DNA of 64,000 nt from Allodiplogaster sudhausi (Eukaryota; Nematoda; Chromadorea; Rhabditida; Diplogasteridae), in NCBI GenBank assembly GCA_945643635.1, contig CALZFC010000356.1:1709501-1773500 (forward strand), read 5' to 3'. The position numbers were made by a program, and so were the translations under genes. Below, in pieces: positions 11,991 to 24,792 of the stretch (positions are counted from its first letter, which is position 1; each line of letters opens with the position of its first letter). The notes below the pieces were generated by a model, which was not told the DNA's origin, did no database searches, and worked only from the letters and a program-made list of their open reading frames with translations.

Positions 11991-14156
11991 TGAGTCTCCT
12001 GTATTTTTTGTTTGTTTAAATCGACCATCTTATTTTCATACCAAAAATAAGATCTTTAGTTTCCTAAACAGCGAATAATGTAGATAATAATAATAATAAT
12101 AAATGAATTTAAAATACTGAAACTTTTATATTCCAGACAAAGAGAAAGTTAAAGAAACGGATAAAAGCGCTAACATTGACAATCGCTTTAATGTACGGCA
12201 GCCTGGTGCGATCCTCAAACTCGACCAACTTCTCGCACGATCCGATTATACGATCCAGATCTTCATGCACTTGCACCTGGAAATTGTGGAGGAAAACTTT
12301 TTTTTTTTCAAATTTTGTCAGAATCTAGAATTTGCAGGAAAACCTTTGTGAATTCGGTCGAAAAACCCTATTTCGAATATAAATACTTACTTCCGGATGA
12401 TTGATAAGATAGACTAGTGTCCATTCAAGAGTTGAATTTGTAGTCTCAAGGCCTGCAGAAGACAGATCCATACAGACGTATTCGAACATTTCCTTCCTGG
12501 AAGAGGAGCTTTGTGCTTTTGCAAATAAACAGAAACTTTGACGACGAAAATTTTTGCAAGTAGATGCAATTTCTTAAGTTTTCAACGTATTATATTAAGA
12601 TAGATAGACGAACGTAAATGACGTGTCGGCATCGCCCTCGCGCTTCTTCATCTCCTTTAGATATGCTTCGCAAAAATCTCTAGATACCTAGAAGTATTAA
12701 TAAGGAATACTGGAATATTCCAGTATTCATAGAATATTGGAATATTCCAGTTTTTATGGAACTTGAAATTTCCAGTTCCATGAAATCTTGAAATATTTCA
12801 GTTTTGAAAGAATATAGGAATATTTCAGTCTTCATTGAACCTTGGAATATTCAACAAAAAATAATGATCTACCTCTGAGCTATAATCGACGTCCGATTCG
12901 TGCTCAGTGATATACTTCCGTGTGTAGGCCATCGTAGCGTCGCGGATATCTTTGAGCAGCGCATACTTTGTCGAGAAGTATGGCAGGAATCTGAGATAGT
13001 AAACTTCTATCTTTATTATCTTTCTCCCTTTTCATTTTTGACATGATACATCCCAGCTGGTTTATTCTACATTTCGTCTATTCTACTGTATATTCTTCTT
13101 AAGAGCGGCTCTAACCGAATCGGAGGAAAGAGTACAAGAAGAACAATTAGTGAGCTTCTTAGCTCTATCATCATTTTGTTAAAAAGATCGCGAAGGTGCT
13201 GGTAGTATGGGGATGAAGTCTGAATTTTCAATTATTCTATTAAAAATTACTAGTAATTACAATAAGCTGCTTAAAAAAATCTAATATGCAAATAAGCAGA
13301 AAAGAGTCACTTACTTCAAAACGGTGTCCAAATATGACGAGATTGATGACGGAAGCGACAGTCCGGTCGATGTGTGGAAAGATTGCCACCGGTCCGGCGC
13401 CGGCCTCGTTTTCCAGCAGCGACAACAGGTCAGCAGCTTCGTCCAGGACCTAAATCAGAAATTTTTGTATATTCCAACACAAGAGTTCGTATATCCCAAA
13501 AAGAATTTGTATATAGAAACAAAAAATTAGTATATACCAAAACATAGTAATCATCGAGAAATTTCGCGGACAAGAAGTACTTTATAAGTAGCTATGGTAT
13601 ACTCAATTCAAATGGATTATACAGAACTCACCCTCTTCGCCATCTCCGCCTTGCCGAGGCCAAACTCGCGCAGAGTGTACAGCGCGAATCATCGCTGCTC
13701 TCGCCACTCGTCTCCGTTCGTCTCGACGATTCCCATGATGCCATCTGATCATGAGGCTACTTATGTGTATTTATTCCGTACTTTGCAACCGTATCTAAAT
13801 TTAACTAAAGCACTAAAAACAAGATTGCTCTGACCTCCGAGAGTTCGCCTGAACCAAATCGGTGGAGGACGATCAACAAAAGCGTCGCCTTCTTTGACAA
13901 ATGCTTCCTAAAGATGTTTATTCCTTGAAAATGGCACAAAACAGATGTTTTAAGTAGAAAATATAGAGAACGAAGGTCTGACCTAATGAAAATAAATATA
14001 TAAAAAATAATAAAAATATAAGCCAACCTTACAAGTCTCATAGTCATTGCAAGTCACAATGCCTATAGAGCCCATCCAGTACGTGTACACTGCGCCGTAT
14101 TGCTTCCTCCATCTCTCATAGGCAATATAGCCCGGCGGTTCCTTCAGCAGCGCGAT

Positions 14157-14352
14157 CATATTTCCGATTAGTGGAAGCGGCATCGGTCCTGATTTTATGT
14201 TATAAATCAATAAGCAATCATCCTGCATAGTTAGAAATCTCTTTTCCTATTCTTCATATTTCCGATTAGTGGAAGCGGCATCGGTCCTGATTTTATGTTA
14301 TAAATCAATAAGCAATCATCCTGCATAGTTAGAAATCTCTTTTCCTATTCTA
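14157..14352. repeat. 98-bp tandem duplication over a splice acceptor
   Basis: Positions 14157-14254 are repeated almost perfectly at 14255-14352. The unit contains the 5' end of exon 2 of the P450 pseudogene with its acceptor and part of intron 1, so two alternative acceptors exist in tandem. Near identity shows it is recent. Confidence 0.9.
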
Positions 14353-14595
14353 TCTTTTTCAAACGATCAAATTAAACATTTTTTATTGTTATAAAGCAAA
14401 CAAATTTAAAACATTTCCATATATGTATGTATGTTTATCGTATTTAAAAGATAAGTTAATAAAATTGATCCAAGTGTTTAAAAAAATTGTTCAAGGAATG
14501 CTTTTCAACAAACCTGGAGGAAAATCACGCCGTTTCCAATACATCTCATAGAAAATGAACGCGAATAACGCGATAAGTAGAATAAGCCCGATCAT

Positions 14596-14961
14596 TACTG
14601 AAAAAAATTTCCGGGTTTTATTTTGACATCGTGAATTCCAAAGAAGAGTATATATAAAAGAAGGGCCATCTTTTCTCTTCGGCACACTTTGAGGTTTATA
14701 TAAGAAGTGAGGATCCTGATAAAGGTAAGTGATGAAAGAGAAACTAAGGCGGAATCGCGCAAAACGCAGGTAACCAGCTCAGATGGAAACGTCTTGCGAA
14801 AGAAGTGAGCGAGTGCACTGTCGAAAAATCGTTAGGCCAAAGTCTCTCTAGTTTCACCTGCTCTCTTATTGTTAGCTGGTTCTCTCTTTCTGTCACTCTC
14901 TCGTATGCCCATTTGATGTAACAGTCAGGGAAAACGAGAGAGCATTTGTACCGAAGAAGGT

Positions 14962-15002
<41 letters not shown>

Positions 15003-17220
15003 TAGAAAGAGATAATGAGGGTGTAAGAGAGAAAGAGAGAGAGAGGGGAGAGAGATAAAGAGAGATTGCAACGCTGCGCCTCAATGTGTGCTTGGCTAGT
15101 CACAAATAGTAGATTATCCGGCCTGTGATCTTGAGAAGAAATAAAAAAAGTTTGGAGTGATTCCTATAAATCTAACTGATCAAAGTAATTTTCTATGTAC
15201 TAAAAACAGTAAAAGTGCAAGTAAGCAATACAAGGAAAGTTTTCTTTTCTTATTTTGCAACAAGAGCATGGCATTTGGTCCTCACGAATCAAAGTATAAG
15301 AGATAAGATAACCCATTTCCCATTCACTGTTAAGCCTTTTTGTAACAAGCAACGAGGAAACGGAACAGCTTGGAGGCCAAATCTGTGAATTGACTGAATG
15401 TTACAAACCCGATATCACTGTTAGCGATAATAAAAAATAAGAGCAAAAATAATAATAAAGTAAATATTTATGGGTTGAAAGATCCCTCTAATTCATGAGA
15501 TCGATGATTCGATGACTTCGCCTTGCTCATCCTAACTCCTAGTCATACTTTATCCTCGCTTTGTGGTTGTTCTCTTAGCTATGCGCCTTTTCGGTGACTC
15601 AGCTGTTCACGTGGACTTTTGGTCTCAATGTTCACATCTCTGTTATTCGGTCTGTTGAAGCAAAGAAGCTTTTTTTCGCTTCCCCTTTCTCTCTTTTTTT
15701 TGTTGCTCTCTCGATCTCTCCCTTACTCGCACTCTCTTTCTCTCTCTCTTTCTGTTTTCTCTCTCTTTCTCTTACTTTCTCTCTCTATTTCCTTGTCTGC
15801 AGTCACGGTAGTGTTGAGAGATCAGGCAAAAAAGTGCGACCGGGAACGACAAATGTTTGTGTTGAGTATTCATTCGGTGCACGAATACGCGAATGAATAG
15901 GTTTGGAAGAGGAGATAAAAGCCAATAAAAAGGAAGCGTGAATGCATCATCGTGGTCCTCAACTTTAGCAGCTAGAAGAAACCCAGTGACAATATGGACA
16001 GCAAATGTATGTATGTATGTAGATCACATGACTAATGTAGCCCACAGAAGTCATCCATATTGCTCCAAACTGTTCATCTTATTGTTAAAATAGAACTAGC
16101 ATAGATAATATATATCCTTATAAGGATTACTATAAGGTGTAGATATTCACTGTTTTCTTCTCTGAGAATATACGATTCAGCTAACCTTGAATGTTTTCCT
16201 CTTCTTCTTGAAAAATCCCGTTGGGCACCACAGTTGCCTCGTGTGTTTCTCTCTTCTGCCGACCTTCCTCATCATTTATTTTCTCTCACATTCAGCCATT
16301 TCTCTCCCTATTTTGCAGTAAACCAGACCTGGGATGGCGATAAATCAAAGCTCTGTTGCCTTTTTTTCTTCCTTGACATACGTTTATCCATTCTTATCGA
16401 TCTCTCAACTTTCTCTTCCTCCTTATCTTTCTGCAGAAATCGGGCGATGAAATCGAAGATGTTCGATATCTTCGTCTGAAGTTCGTTTTCTTCCCTCTCT
16501 GACCGCTTCCAACCATCATTTATTATGCTCCTCTAGGAATTGAAAGAACAGATCGAACAAATGCTTCACTTTACGTTGTGACCTGATGCTCTCGCTAGAT
16601 TAAACGTCATTCTCATTTTGTTCCCTATCCTTTCGCTCAATATCCGTATAAAACATAATTTGGATTGTCTTAATCGTCCTAATTCATTTCACGCCTTCTT
16701 TAGTCATAAGCACTTTGTTGAGGTTTCCCTTTCAGCGACACATTATACAATGACAGTTATCACCGTTGACGCTTTTCCCACAGAAGGTAGGGAATAATAA
16801 AAGAGTAAAGAATCAATATCGCTTTCAGTATTTTGTTTATTTTCGTTCTTTTGACTTTTAAGCATATATGGTGCAAACTAAAATTTAGCACGATCTCGCT
16901 TCTGCCCCGGGGAAAGCAGAAATTATCTCGACAGTTTTAAAATGTAGAATATTCCACTGTTTAGCATTTCATTTTAAAAGAATCCATATCTCTGATTTCA
17001 CATTTTTTTAATAATCAAAAACAGTGGAATATTCTAAATTTGTTCCAAAAAAAACTTTCGACTATCCCTTGAGAGGAGCGAGATTCTTTCATTTTTTTTC
17101 TAATATTCGCTTGTATTCATGCTTGAAAGAGGAGAATTCATTCTAGAATTTTCAGAGCTGAAGGCGCCCATTGCAAATTCTTTATCTGCCTCCACATCCA
17201 GTGTACCGAATAGCCTAGAG
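14596..17220. other. Intergenic with GA/CT microsatellites and a GAATATTC inverted pair
   Basis: No supported gene. GA/CT tracts lie at about 14966-15062 and 15700-15790. A small inverted repeat at about 16938-17040 has arms containing GTAGAATATTCCACTGTTT. The stretch from about 16220 resembles the upstream regions of the two other transporter copies (near 26.7 and 35.9 kb), so the transporter duplication unit begins about here. ORFs over the CT tracts are low-complexity artefacts. Confidence 0.6.
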
Positions 17221-20200
17221 ATGGAGTCACCGATATCAACCAAGAACGCTAAGCAGAATCAGCGTGGTTTATTTTTATTTTTTATTTTTCATATTTTTTA
17301 ATTTATTTTGAATTATTTATTTTAATGGTTTTTTTAAACTGTCTATTTGAATTATTTGTTTCCAGTATCAGAGACAGACTGGCGCGCCGTTCGGATTACG
17401 TTCATTACCGCTTTTTTGATGATGGTCGAATCGGGTGTAGTCTCACTCGCCGAATGGCCTTATATGCAACAGGTGAATTAGGCTTTCTTTATACTCTCGA
17501 ATATACTAATTGATTTAATTGATTATTCATAACATTTTGGGGCTATATGGAATAATCAAATATTTATTCCCTTGTCCCCTTTTGCCAGGTTGACTCCCAA
17601 GCGACAGTAGCCTTCAAGGGCGAAGCATCTTCTCTCATGCAAGCGACGCGTGCAGTGAGCTGTCTCCTCTTCGGATTCTGGCAGTACCGCTGGCAGCAGA
17701 GCAAGTGAGTACTAAGACTAAATTTATTTTTCCAAATTTGAATGTTCCACGGTGTAACAAAAGTGACAATAAGGATATGCGGTTGATTACAACCACTGCT
17801 TCATTTTCTTTAGAAGTACATATTTTTGAACAACGTACAAAAATATATTATAGTTCCATAAACATTTACATCAAAAGAATAAGCCAAATCTATTTCGGCA
17901 TTGTTGTATATCTCAGATTCCCGCTGATCTTCGGCCGCCTCATCGCGTACACCGGCATCGTGCTCTACCTACTGGTCGAGCTTTTCCCGTCCAATCGACG
18001 ATACGTTATGATGTCTGCGTCGATTCTCTTCGCTATTGCGTCAAGCACGTTATATTCTTCTTCTTTCCATTTTTCTTCTTCCTCTATTTTTATATTCTTT
18101 ATTTCCTTGAATGATCATTGAAATAACAGAAAATTCCATCATAAAATCGTAAAGATTTAATAACAATAATAAAAATTTCAGTTAAAGAAGGAATATTAAT
18201 AACTCTTTCTCTCAGGCAGCACAAGCGTTCTTCGTGCGTATTCCGTGCGAATCAGCTCGGATGAGGATCGTGCTAAGGTCTTCGCGCTTCTCATGCTGGC
18301 CGCACTCCTCTCAGTCATCCTCAGTCCTCGTTCGTTTATTCTTTCTTCTTCTGGGCTTGAACAGACTAACTTATTTAGTTTTATTTGTTTTAAAATGATA
18401 TTTGTCTTATTTTTGTTGTATATAGTATTGACTATCCGCAAGGGTTGCTCGTATGACCGGTGTAAAGAGGATCAAACATTTCCAATTTTCTTTCTGTCAT
18501 CATTAGTAATTGCTGAAATACTGTGATTGATACGAGTCATTGTTTGTCTATGATTTTCTCCAATTTATCCATCACTAAGGAAACGGAGATATTTGTACAC
18601 AATTATTCATCCTTCTTACTCTTAGTCTTCCTCGGTTCTTGATGTCTTCGCAAATCTGAAGAAACAAAGAACTCGATTAGACAGCAAACAATGACTCGTA
18701 TCAATGAAAGTGGTCAACAGTCGAGACATTCGGGTATTCAACATGATCAGAAAGAAAACAATTACGCATGAACAGAACTGTAAATCGAATTTTCAGTCAC
18801 TCAACTCGCCTTCAGCAGTATTCGCTATCCAGGATATCAAATTTTGCCTCACGTTCTATTCCACGCCTATTCAGGTGAGCAAATTTGGTTAAAACAGAAA
18901 TTATTCGCATATTCCAATTATAAAACTTTAAATTATTTTTTTCGTAAAATTCAACTTTTCAGCGCCAGCCTGGCTCGCATTGTTCACGAATACAATTGCC
19001 GTTGTTATCATCTGCTGCTTCTTCCGCGACCCGAAAAGAAAAACACTGCGACGCTCTTCTCAAGGTTTTAATTATGTTATGTTTTTTTTCTTTTAAAACA
19101 GTTAAAAACGAAAGGTAGCTAAATTTTTGAAAAGTTTTTAATTACTGAGACATTTTGATTAACTTGTTGATTGACAGAAGCAATCTCGATTAAACGAGTC
19201 AAGCGAATTCTTCGCACTCTTCGCGACGTTCCATTCAGCTGGACACTCGTGGCTGTCGTGATGTTCGTCAAGGTTGTCGAGCAGTACAACATGTCCATGC
19301 TATCAACGTTGGTATTTTGGAAGTTCTGCTAAAATAATTTCGTCATCTGGTGAGACAGTTCTCCCAAAACTATAATTCTTCGAATATTCCAAATACTTTC
19401 CAAATATTCCAAATAATTTTCGAATATTCCAATAATTTTCGAATATTCCAAATATTTGATTAGTTTTGATAATTCGAACTTCGTTATTCGATTATACTAA
19501 CCTGAGCGTTCTGCATAGAATGATCCAGCCAATGCTCATGGTGCTACATGGTCTGGATGGGATTGAAACGGTCCGCGCGACCTCGATTCTTATGGTCGTC
19601 GTTGGTGTTTGCGCGATTGGTGTTGCTGCACTCTTCATACTTGCGAAACTTGCTGAACGGTTTTTAGAGCTCCTAAAGAATTTTTTTAATTCAAGCAAAG
19701 AAAAAAAAATGAAACCTTCATTTGAAAATAATTATATTCATTGATCTCTCGTATATTCATATCCTTCAATTATGTCATTCAGCGTAAGTCTGCCGATCCT
19801 CTTCACTATCTCACTTCTCGGAGTCCTCGGCATGTTCATCGTCACCTATCCGTATCCAACTGCCGAAGTCGTGCACGCCTTTAATGGTACACACAACTGG
19901 GCGAGAAAATAATTTCTCTCTCAACATCAAAGTTCGCGATGGGAAGAAACACTTTTAAGATTTAATCTAAAGATGATGGATGAATTCAGAGGGATGAAAT
20001 AATAAAATTAAATAAAGGATTTCAGCGACAACTGGCTCCGGCTGCAGCTCTGACTCCTACACTTGGTGTGACTCTGCGAGTGTCGGTTTCCCGGCCGGTG
20101 TCTTTCTCGTGACCATTGCATGCGTACTTGGCATCTCGGCGCCGCTCAATCTCGTCTCACTCGACACGATCTATTCTAAGATAATTGGCAGCGATGTCGA

Positions 20201-20866
20201 CCAGGTTCTTTGATCGTTCGTATATTCTAAATGTCATTCGCTTATTTTACCTAGCGTTCGTATACTGTAATATTTTTGTACATATATTGCTAAATATTTT
20301 TTGTCTATTTTAAGTTAGCTTCTATGCAACTTTACACACTTTTTCCCTAATTTGAAGCACGGAATGATTTATTTTCTTAATATAAACATCTTGCACTTTG
20401 TTCCAGAGCATAATGCAGTCGATCATTGTCGTCGTTCAAGATGTCGCCGTCATCTTCGCGCCAATGTTGACGACGTCAGGAATTTTTTTGTTAATGGAAG
20501 TATTTTTTTAACCTTTTTGATGAGTTTTCGGACGGACTATTTATTCTTCGAATAGAATAATCCAATATGCATATTATTTGTTCTAATAGATTATTCCAAA
20601 ACAATTCTTCTACCTACAGAATTGTCTAATATCAATATCATTAGCTCTTATTTATTATTTTAAAACAAATCTTCTTCGAATAGAATATGTCAATATATCA
20701 TTAGTTCTTTTTAAAGACAAATGATTAGTTCTTTGTAAAATTAAAATTCAGATGGATATTCACTGACTTCGGCGTTCCTCCCGTCTGGATCACGAGTATG
20801 TGTGCTACGGTCGCGGGCATCATTGTATGGATCGGCGCGTACAGATGGATCAGGAAATATGCATAG
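17221..20866 (+). CDS. MFSD8/CLN7-like major facilitator transporter, intact copy 1 (480 aa)
   Basis: A multi-pass carrier of the major facilitator superfamily. Thirteen exons join with consistent phases: 17221-17266, 17366-17472, 17589-17704, 17917-18048, 18220-18329, 18797-18874, 18963-19064, 19178-19307, 19519-19659, 19783-19886, 20026-20204, 20407-20489, 20752-20866 (TAG). The start MESP is conserved in copy 3. Family marks are TDWRAVRITF before the first membrane segment, WPYMQQ, LLFGFWQYRW (the loop 2-3 motif region), FGRLIAY, and TSVLRAYSVR in segment 4. Overall there are about twelve hydrophobic stretches. MFSD8 relatives sit in lysosomal membranes in animals; here location and substrate are inferred only. 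The next downstream gene is a GPCR that was duplicated with it. All frames are open, so this is the likely functional copy of three. Confidence 0.88.
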
Positions 20867-22389
20867 GAAATATTCGCAGACCTTTGTTGTATTTCACTTC
20901 GATGACATACATATTTATATATAACGGAGCTATCTCCAAAAAAAAACCGCAGTTTTCGTGTTTTCGACGTGTTTCGTGAGATTTATTCAGTGCGTGTAAG
21001 AATATACATGGTGTAAACCGCATAATTTTTTATCGACTTAAACAGGTAGGAAAGTATGCAGAGATAGGAGCGAAAAAATGAGCACAAATGTACTTGCATT
21101 AAAATGTTCAAACAACTGATCAAGAATATACTCGTACAATCTTGTGTATAATACTGGATGAAAAATGAGCCGATATTTACCTGTAATAAAGTGCTGTCAA
21201 GAAATGTACAAAAAGGTCAAAAATTAGAGCAGGAGAATATATATGTACATGTTCATTCGTGCCCAGAAAAAATTATATCCATCCTATCCAGGAAAGTAAC
21301 AATACTTAGAGTTAATAAGTTTTTAGAGAAAACAAATGTCACACATTTATATCTTGAAATCCTCATCAGATAGCAGTAACCAGCGAGTGTCTGCGATGCT
21401 AGCTAGTGGTTTCCTACATCACTTTCATCCCCAGCCGCTCAACTCTGTTTGCAGGGGTTGATTCAACTCTCGACGTAATCTGTGACCTCAGAGATGCATT
21501 CAACTCGCTTCCCAGCGCGGCATATCCAACGAAAAAGGCATTTTCTGAAGTCTAAACCACGTCCAAATGATTCTTCATACCAGAAAGCTGCTGTAAGGAA
21601 CTTTTGAACGAAATATAAGCTGATCGTTTTTGGCCGGCTATCCGGCCATTTTGATTCACTCGCAAATCGAGTCATATATGCTATTCCTGCTGTACACAGG
21701 TATTTTATTCAGCAGCCTACAATATGCACTGATCACAGTTCTCAGCTCCACCATTTCACTCTATTTTTGTGAACTCCAATTCAAGTATTCATGTGGGAGC
21801 AAAATTTTTTAAGTCTTTCCTTTGAAAACATTTCTGAATCATTTTCATTATTTTGTAGTAATCTCACTTTAACGTCAGTATGTTCATTCCTTTCACCTTT
21901 TCAGTGCACACCCACGACTTCGCACGGCCCTTGCTGAGGCGATAAAGAAACTTTGTATTGAGACCAAAGAAAAGAGGCTGACTTGAATATCTATGAAGCC
22001 GAGATCTGCCTCGAATACGTTTCATTTACGGATATCTCAGTTTTTAAGTTGACACTTTTTGCACACCTATTCTGAAATCCTAATACCGGTACCAACAATT
22101 TTACTACGATAGAACCCTGGTTTATAAAACGATGCCAACTAAAAATTTGGCTTTTCTTTCAGTGGAGGTTAAAATGTAGAATATTCCATTATTTATTCCA
22201 ATATAGCAGAAAAAATTCTCATTTGAAACTTTTCCTATCGTCAGCAAAGGTTAAGAGTAGAATATTCTAAAATCAGGGACAAAATACTAAAAACATTTCT
22301 TTACATCGTTTTATAGTATGCAATGATGTTCAGAAGATCACAACCATTTTCCTCTTAGTTAGCTCGATTCGTGTTGATTTACTCCATCA
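20867..22389. other. Intergenic with GPCR-derived relic exons
   Basis: Contains fragments related to the GPCR gene that follows. Positions 21378-21480 resemble its sixth-helix exon at 24291-24425 (AACCAGCGAGTGTCTGCGATG), and about 21700-22000 matches a second fragment at 24935-25240, both with LQYALI.. and a basic C-terminal tail. Frames are broken in both. A diverged inverted GAATATTC pair lies at 22175-22270. No intact gene. Confidence 0.5.
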
Positions 22390-24792
22390 ATGAGTCTCAA
22401 ACTGTTACTCGAACTTGAACACGTATTTAGCGCCTTCGTCCTGCCAGCACTTCTACTCATCGGTACGGATTCATTTGCTTGTTGCTTATGTTTTAAGGTA
22501 ATACATAGTTCCTTGGTTTAAGATTCTATAGCTGAACATTTAACACAATGTTTTTTCGCGATTTGGAAGAAAATGGTTTATAAAATGTAGAATGTGGCAA
22601 CCTGCCGTGTAATCTGATATGGCAAACAGTGGGCTGTTCTAACTTGATAATATTAATGAAAATGAGACTTCTATATACAGTCAACATTACTAACGCTTAT
22701 TACATCATAGGTTTCATCAGTCAAGCGATCAACTTGCGTGTGCTCTATGCTATGCCGATGAACTCACTCATTTTCATTAAGGTATAAAATTTTAGTTCAA
22801 AAATTAAAATAAAAAAAAGAAAACAATTGCTCAAATGAATAGCACCAAGGATTTTTTAATGATAATTTCGTGGTTTTTTTTTCTTCTTTTTTTTCAAATG
22901 CAAATGTATTCATCGTTCGTATGAGCGCTTTCTTTCCAGGCTGCAGTCATTTCCGACATTCTTCTTCTCTTTTGCTACACTCCATATACATTGATTTACA
23001 ATTCAATTCTGTCCAAGCACTCTCTTCTTCCCACTATTTACCTTTCCCATTACGATAATTTCAGCTACGCCTTTATTGGTTGGAGGTTAATGAGATGCCC
23101 ATTCACTCTCTTCAAACAACAATACTTCATAATGCCGATTACATCCAGTGGTTTCTGTCTGAATGCTCTGGCTGTCGACCGTTTCTACGATGTTCTCTGG
23201 TCGAAACGCTACGCCGCAACGACAAAGAAAGTGTGGCTCCGTCGTCGTGTTGGAATTGTTCTCTGTTTCGCAGCTGTCGCCTTCCTCCTTGCGACTCCAA
23301 CCTTTCTACTTTATGGCTATGACTGTTTCGAACACGACGGTGAAATGTCAGCCAGTATCTGTATTCTACTACAAAATTTTGCATGCAAAAAAACGAGAAA
23401 GAACTGAGAGAAAAGGGAGGTTACACCTGGATATAAAATATTACATATGAAATGGACTTAGGTATTTTTTTAATTCATATTATGCACGCAATCACAGGTA
23501 TCGATTCTCCGAGGCATTATTGAGTACTTTCTTTGCAGATATTATGCTACGTATGACCTAATTCCGGGCTATCAATCAAAACTAGTCGTAGTAAATTACT
23601 TCCGAGTACTTAAGGCTAGTGGATGTGCTCACAAATTGTTTTTTTTTATAAAAGCCCAAATTTAGTGGGTCTTTGGAGGAATTCCGGCAATGCTCCTCGT
23701 TTTCTTCAATATATTAATCGTCATCGTCCTAAGAAGGTAAATATTCGTCATCATTAAAGTAAGTTTACGGCGAAAGGAAACCGAACTTGATAAAATTACG
23801 CTTCAAAGAATGCAAAACTTCCAACGTGCATTGATTTAAGACCCACGAGGAAATTTCAAATTTGATACCCATTTACTATCATCTCTCAAGTTCTTTCATT
23901 GAGTTGCTTTATTCTGAGGTCTGCATCTCTAATCCATGGGTGAAAATGGGGTGCTAATTGGGCAGGAGTGGCAGAGACTGTCTCTTATTCCAAGACGTTG
24001 ACATTCCTTGATTGGTTTTGAATACTCAACGGATACATCGACAAAGACGTTTTCTACAGTTTTCAAAAAAACGAAATGCAAATATCTTCTAAATACTGAT
24101 TTTCCAAAACTCGAGACCATCTCCAATCCATCTCCTACGCAAAACTTGATCTTGGGAAGAAAAAAGAAAACAAATTGTATTCATCGGATACTTTCTTTAA
24201 ATCTGCTAGTCTCATCCCGTTAGACACATCATACATATGTATGTATTTGAGGCAAGGTGCGAATTCCTTGAATTCCTCGCCGAATACCAGTAACCAGCGA
24301 GTTTCTGCGATGCTGATTGTTTCCTCCATCACTTTCGTTCTCAGCCGCTTAACTCTGTTTGGAGGGTTTGATTCGACTCTCGACATAATCTTGATTACCA
24401 GCTACAGGAGTGTCAATGTTCTCTCGTAAGTCAGAAGTCCATTCTAACCATAAGTACATCGCGTATTAGAAGAACAATAAGGATCTTTTGAATGAGACAT
24501 ACGTAAATGAGTTTACTAATTTTCATCGAAATATATACAACAGATTAATTGTAAGAGAATAAAAAAGGAATGAAAAAATTGCTTCAATTTCCATTTGATT
24601 AGTTGTACGTCCTTCTCCAGATCAGTGCTGAACTTCTACTTGTACTCGCTGTGCTCGGCCGAGTATCGCACCATACTAAGACGAGCCTTCCCGCGCATCT
24701 TTCGCGAGAGCGCCACTGTTTCACAGCAACCACCACTCTTCTTGTCTCACATTTTGAACAGCTCCTTGAGAAGCTTACCAAGATCCCGTTAA
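22390..24792 (+). CDS. Rhodopsin-like seven-helix receptor (334 aa)
   Basis: A G-protein-coupled receptor of the plasma membrane, probably a chemosensory or neuropeptide receptor. Seven exons: 22390-22462, 22711-22781, 22940-23346, 23539-23614, 23666-23736, 24291-24425, 24621-24792 (TAA). Seven hydrophobic segments are visible. Helix 3 ends in LAVDRFYDV (DRF in place of DRY), extracellular loop 2 holds a cysteine, helix 5 is WVFGGIPAMLLVFFNILIVI, helix 6 starts QRVSAMLIV, and helix 7 ends NFYLYSLCSAEYR, resembling SRW/FMRFamide-receptor-like proteins. The donor after exon 3 (GTCAGC) is weak, and the donor after exon 4 is GC (AAG/GCTAGT); both are required by phase. The exact family is not certain. 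A partial copy lies at 31.3-32.1 kb. Confidence 0.75.

Larger units (their letters stand above)
10593..14595 (-). pseudogene. CYP33-like cytochrome P450 pseudogene (nonsense codon plus transposon insertion)
   Basis: A full-length P450 (496 codons when assembled) with 13 exons: 14514-14595, 14028-14188, 13835-13907, 13632-13744, 13315-13449, 13116-13219, 12873-12990, 12614-12687, 12391-12496, 12175-12276, (11991-11998 + 11072-11201), 10817-10990, 10593-10703. Landmarks: membrane anchor, helix I AGLETT, NETQR region, and the haem loop [14 protein letters not shown] with the cysteine ligand. Two lesions. First, codon 124 in exon 4 is TGA (complement of 13689-13691) where the sister gene has CGA in the conserved EQRRF. 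Second, a 786-bp element sits inside exon 11, cutting the ETQR codons; removing it and one copy of its TGA/TCA target duplication restores the frame exactly. A 98-bp tandem duplication also copies the exon 2 acceptor. Otherwise all phases agree, so the inactivation looks recent. Confidence 0.9.

Noticed and set aside
15594..15900. ORFs of about 95-100 residues rich in Ser/Leu/Phe
   Set aside because: They are translations of CT microsatellite; the same holds for ORFs at 30310-30525, 53020-53610 and 56333-56533.
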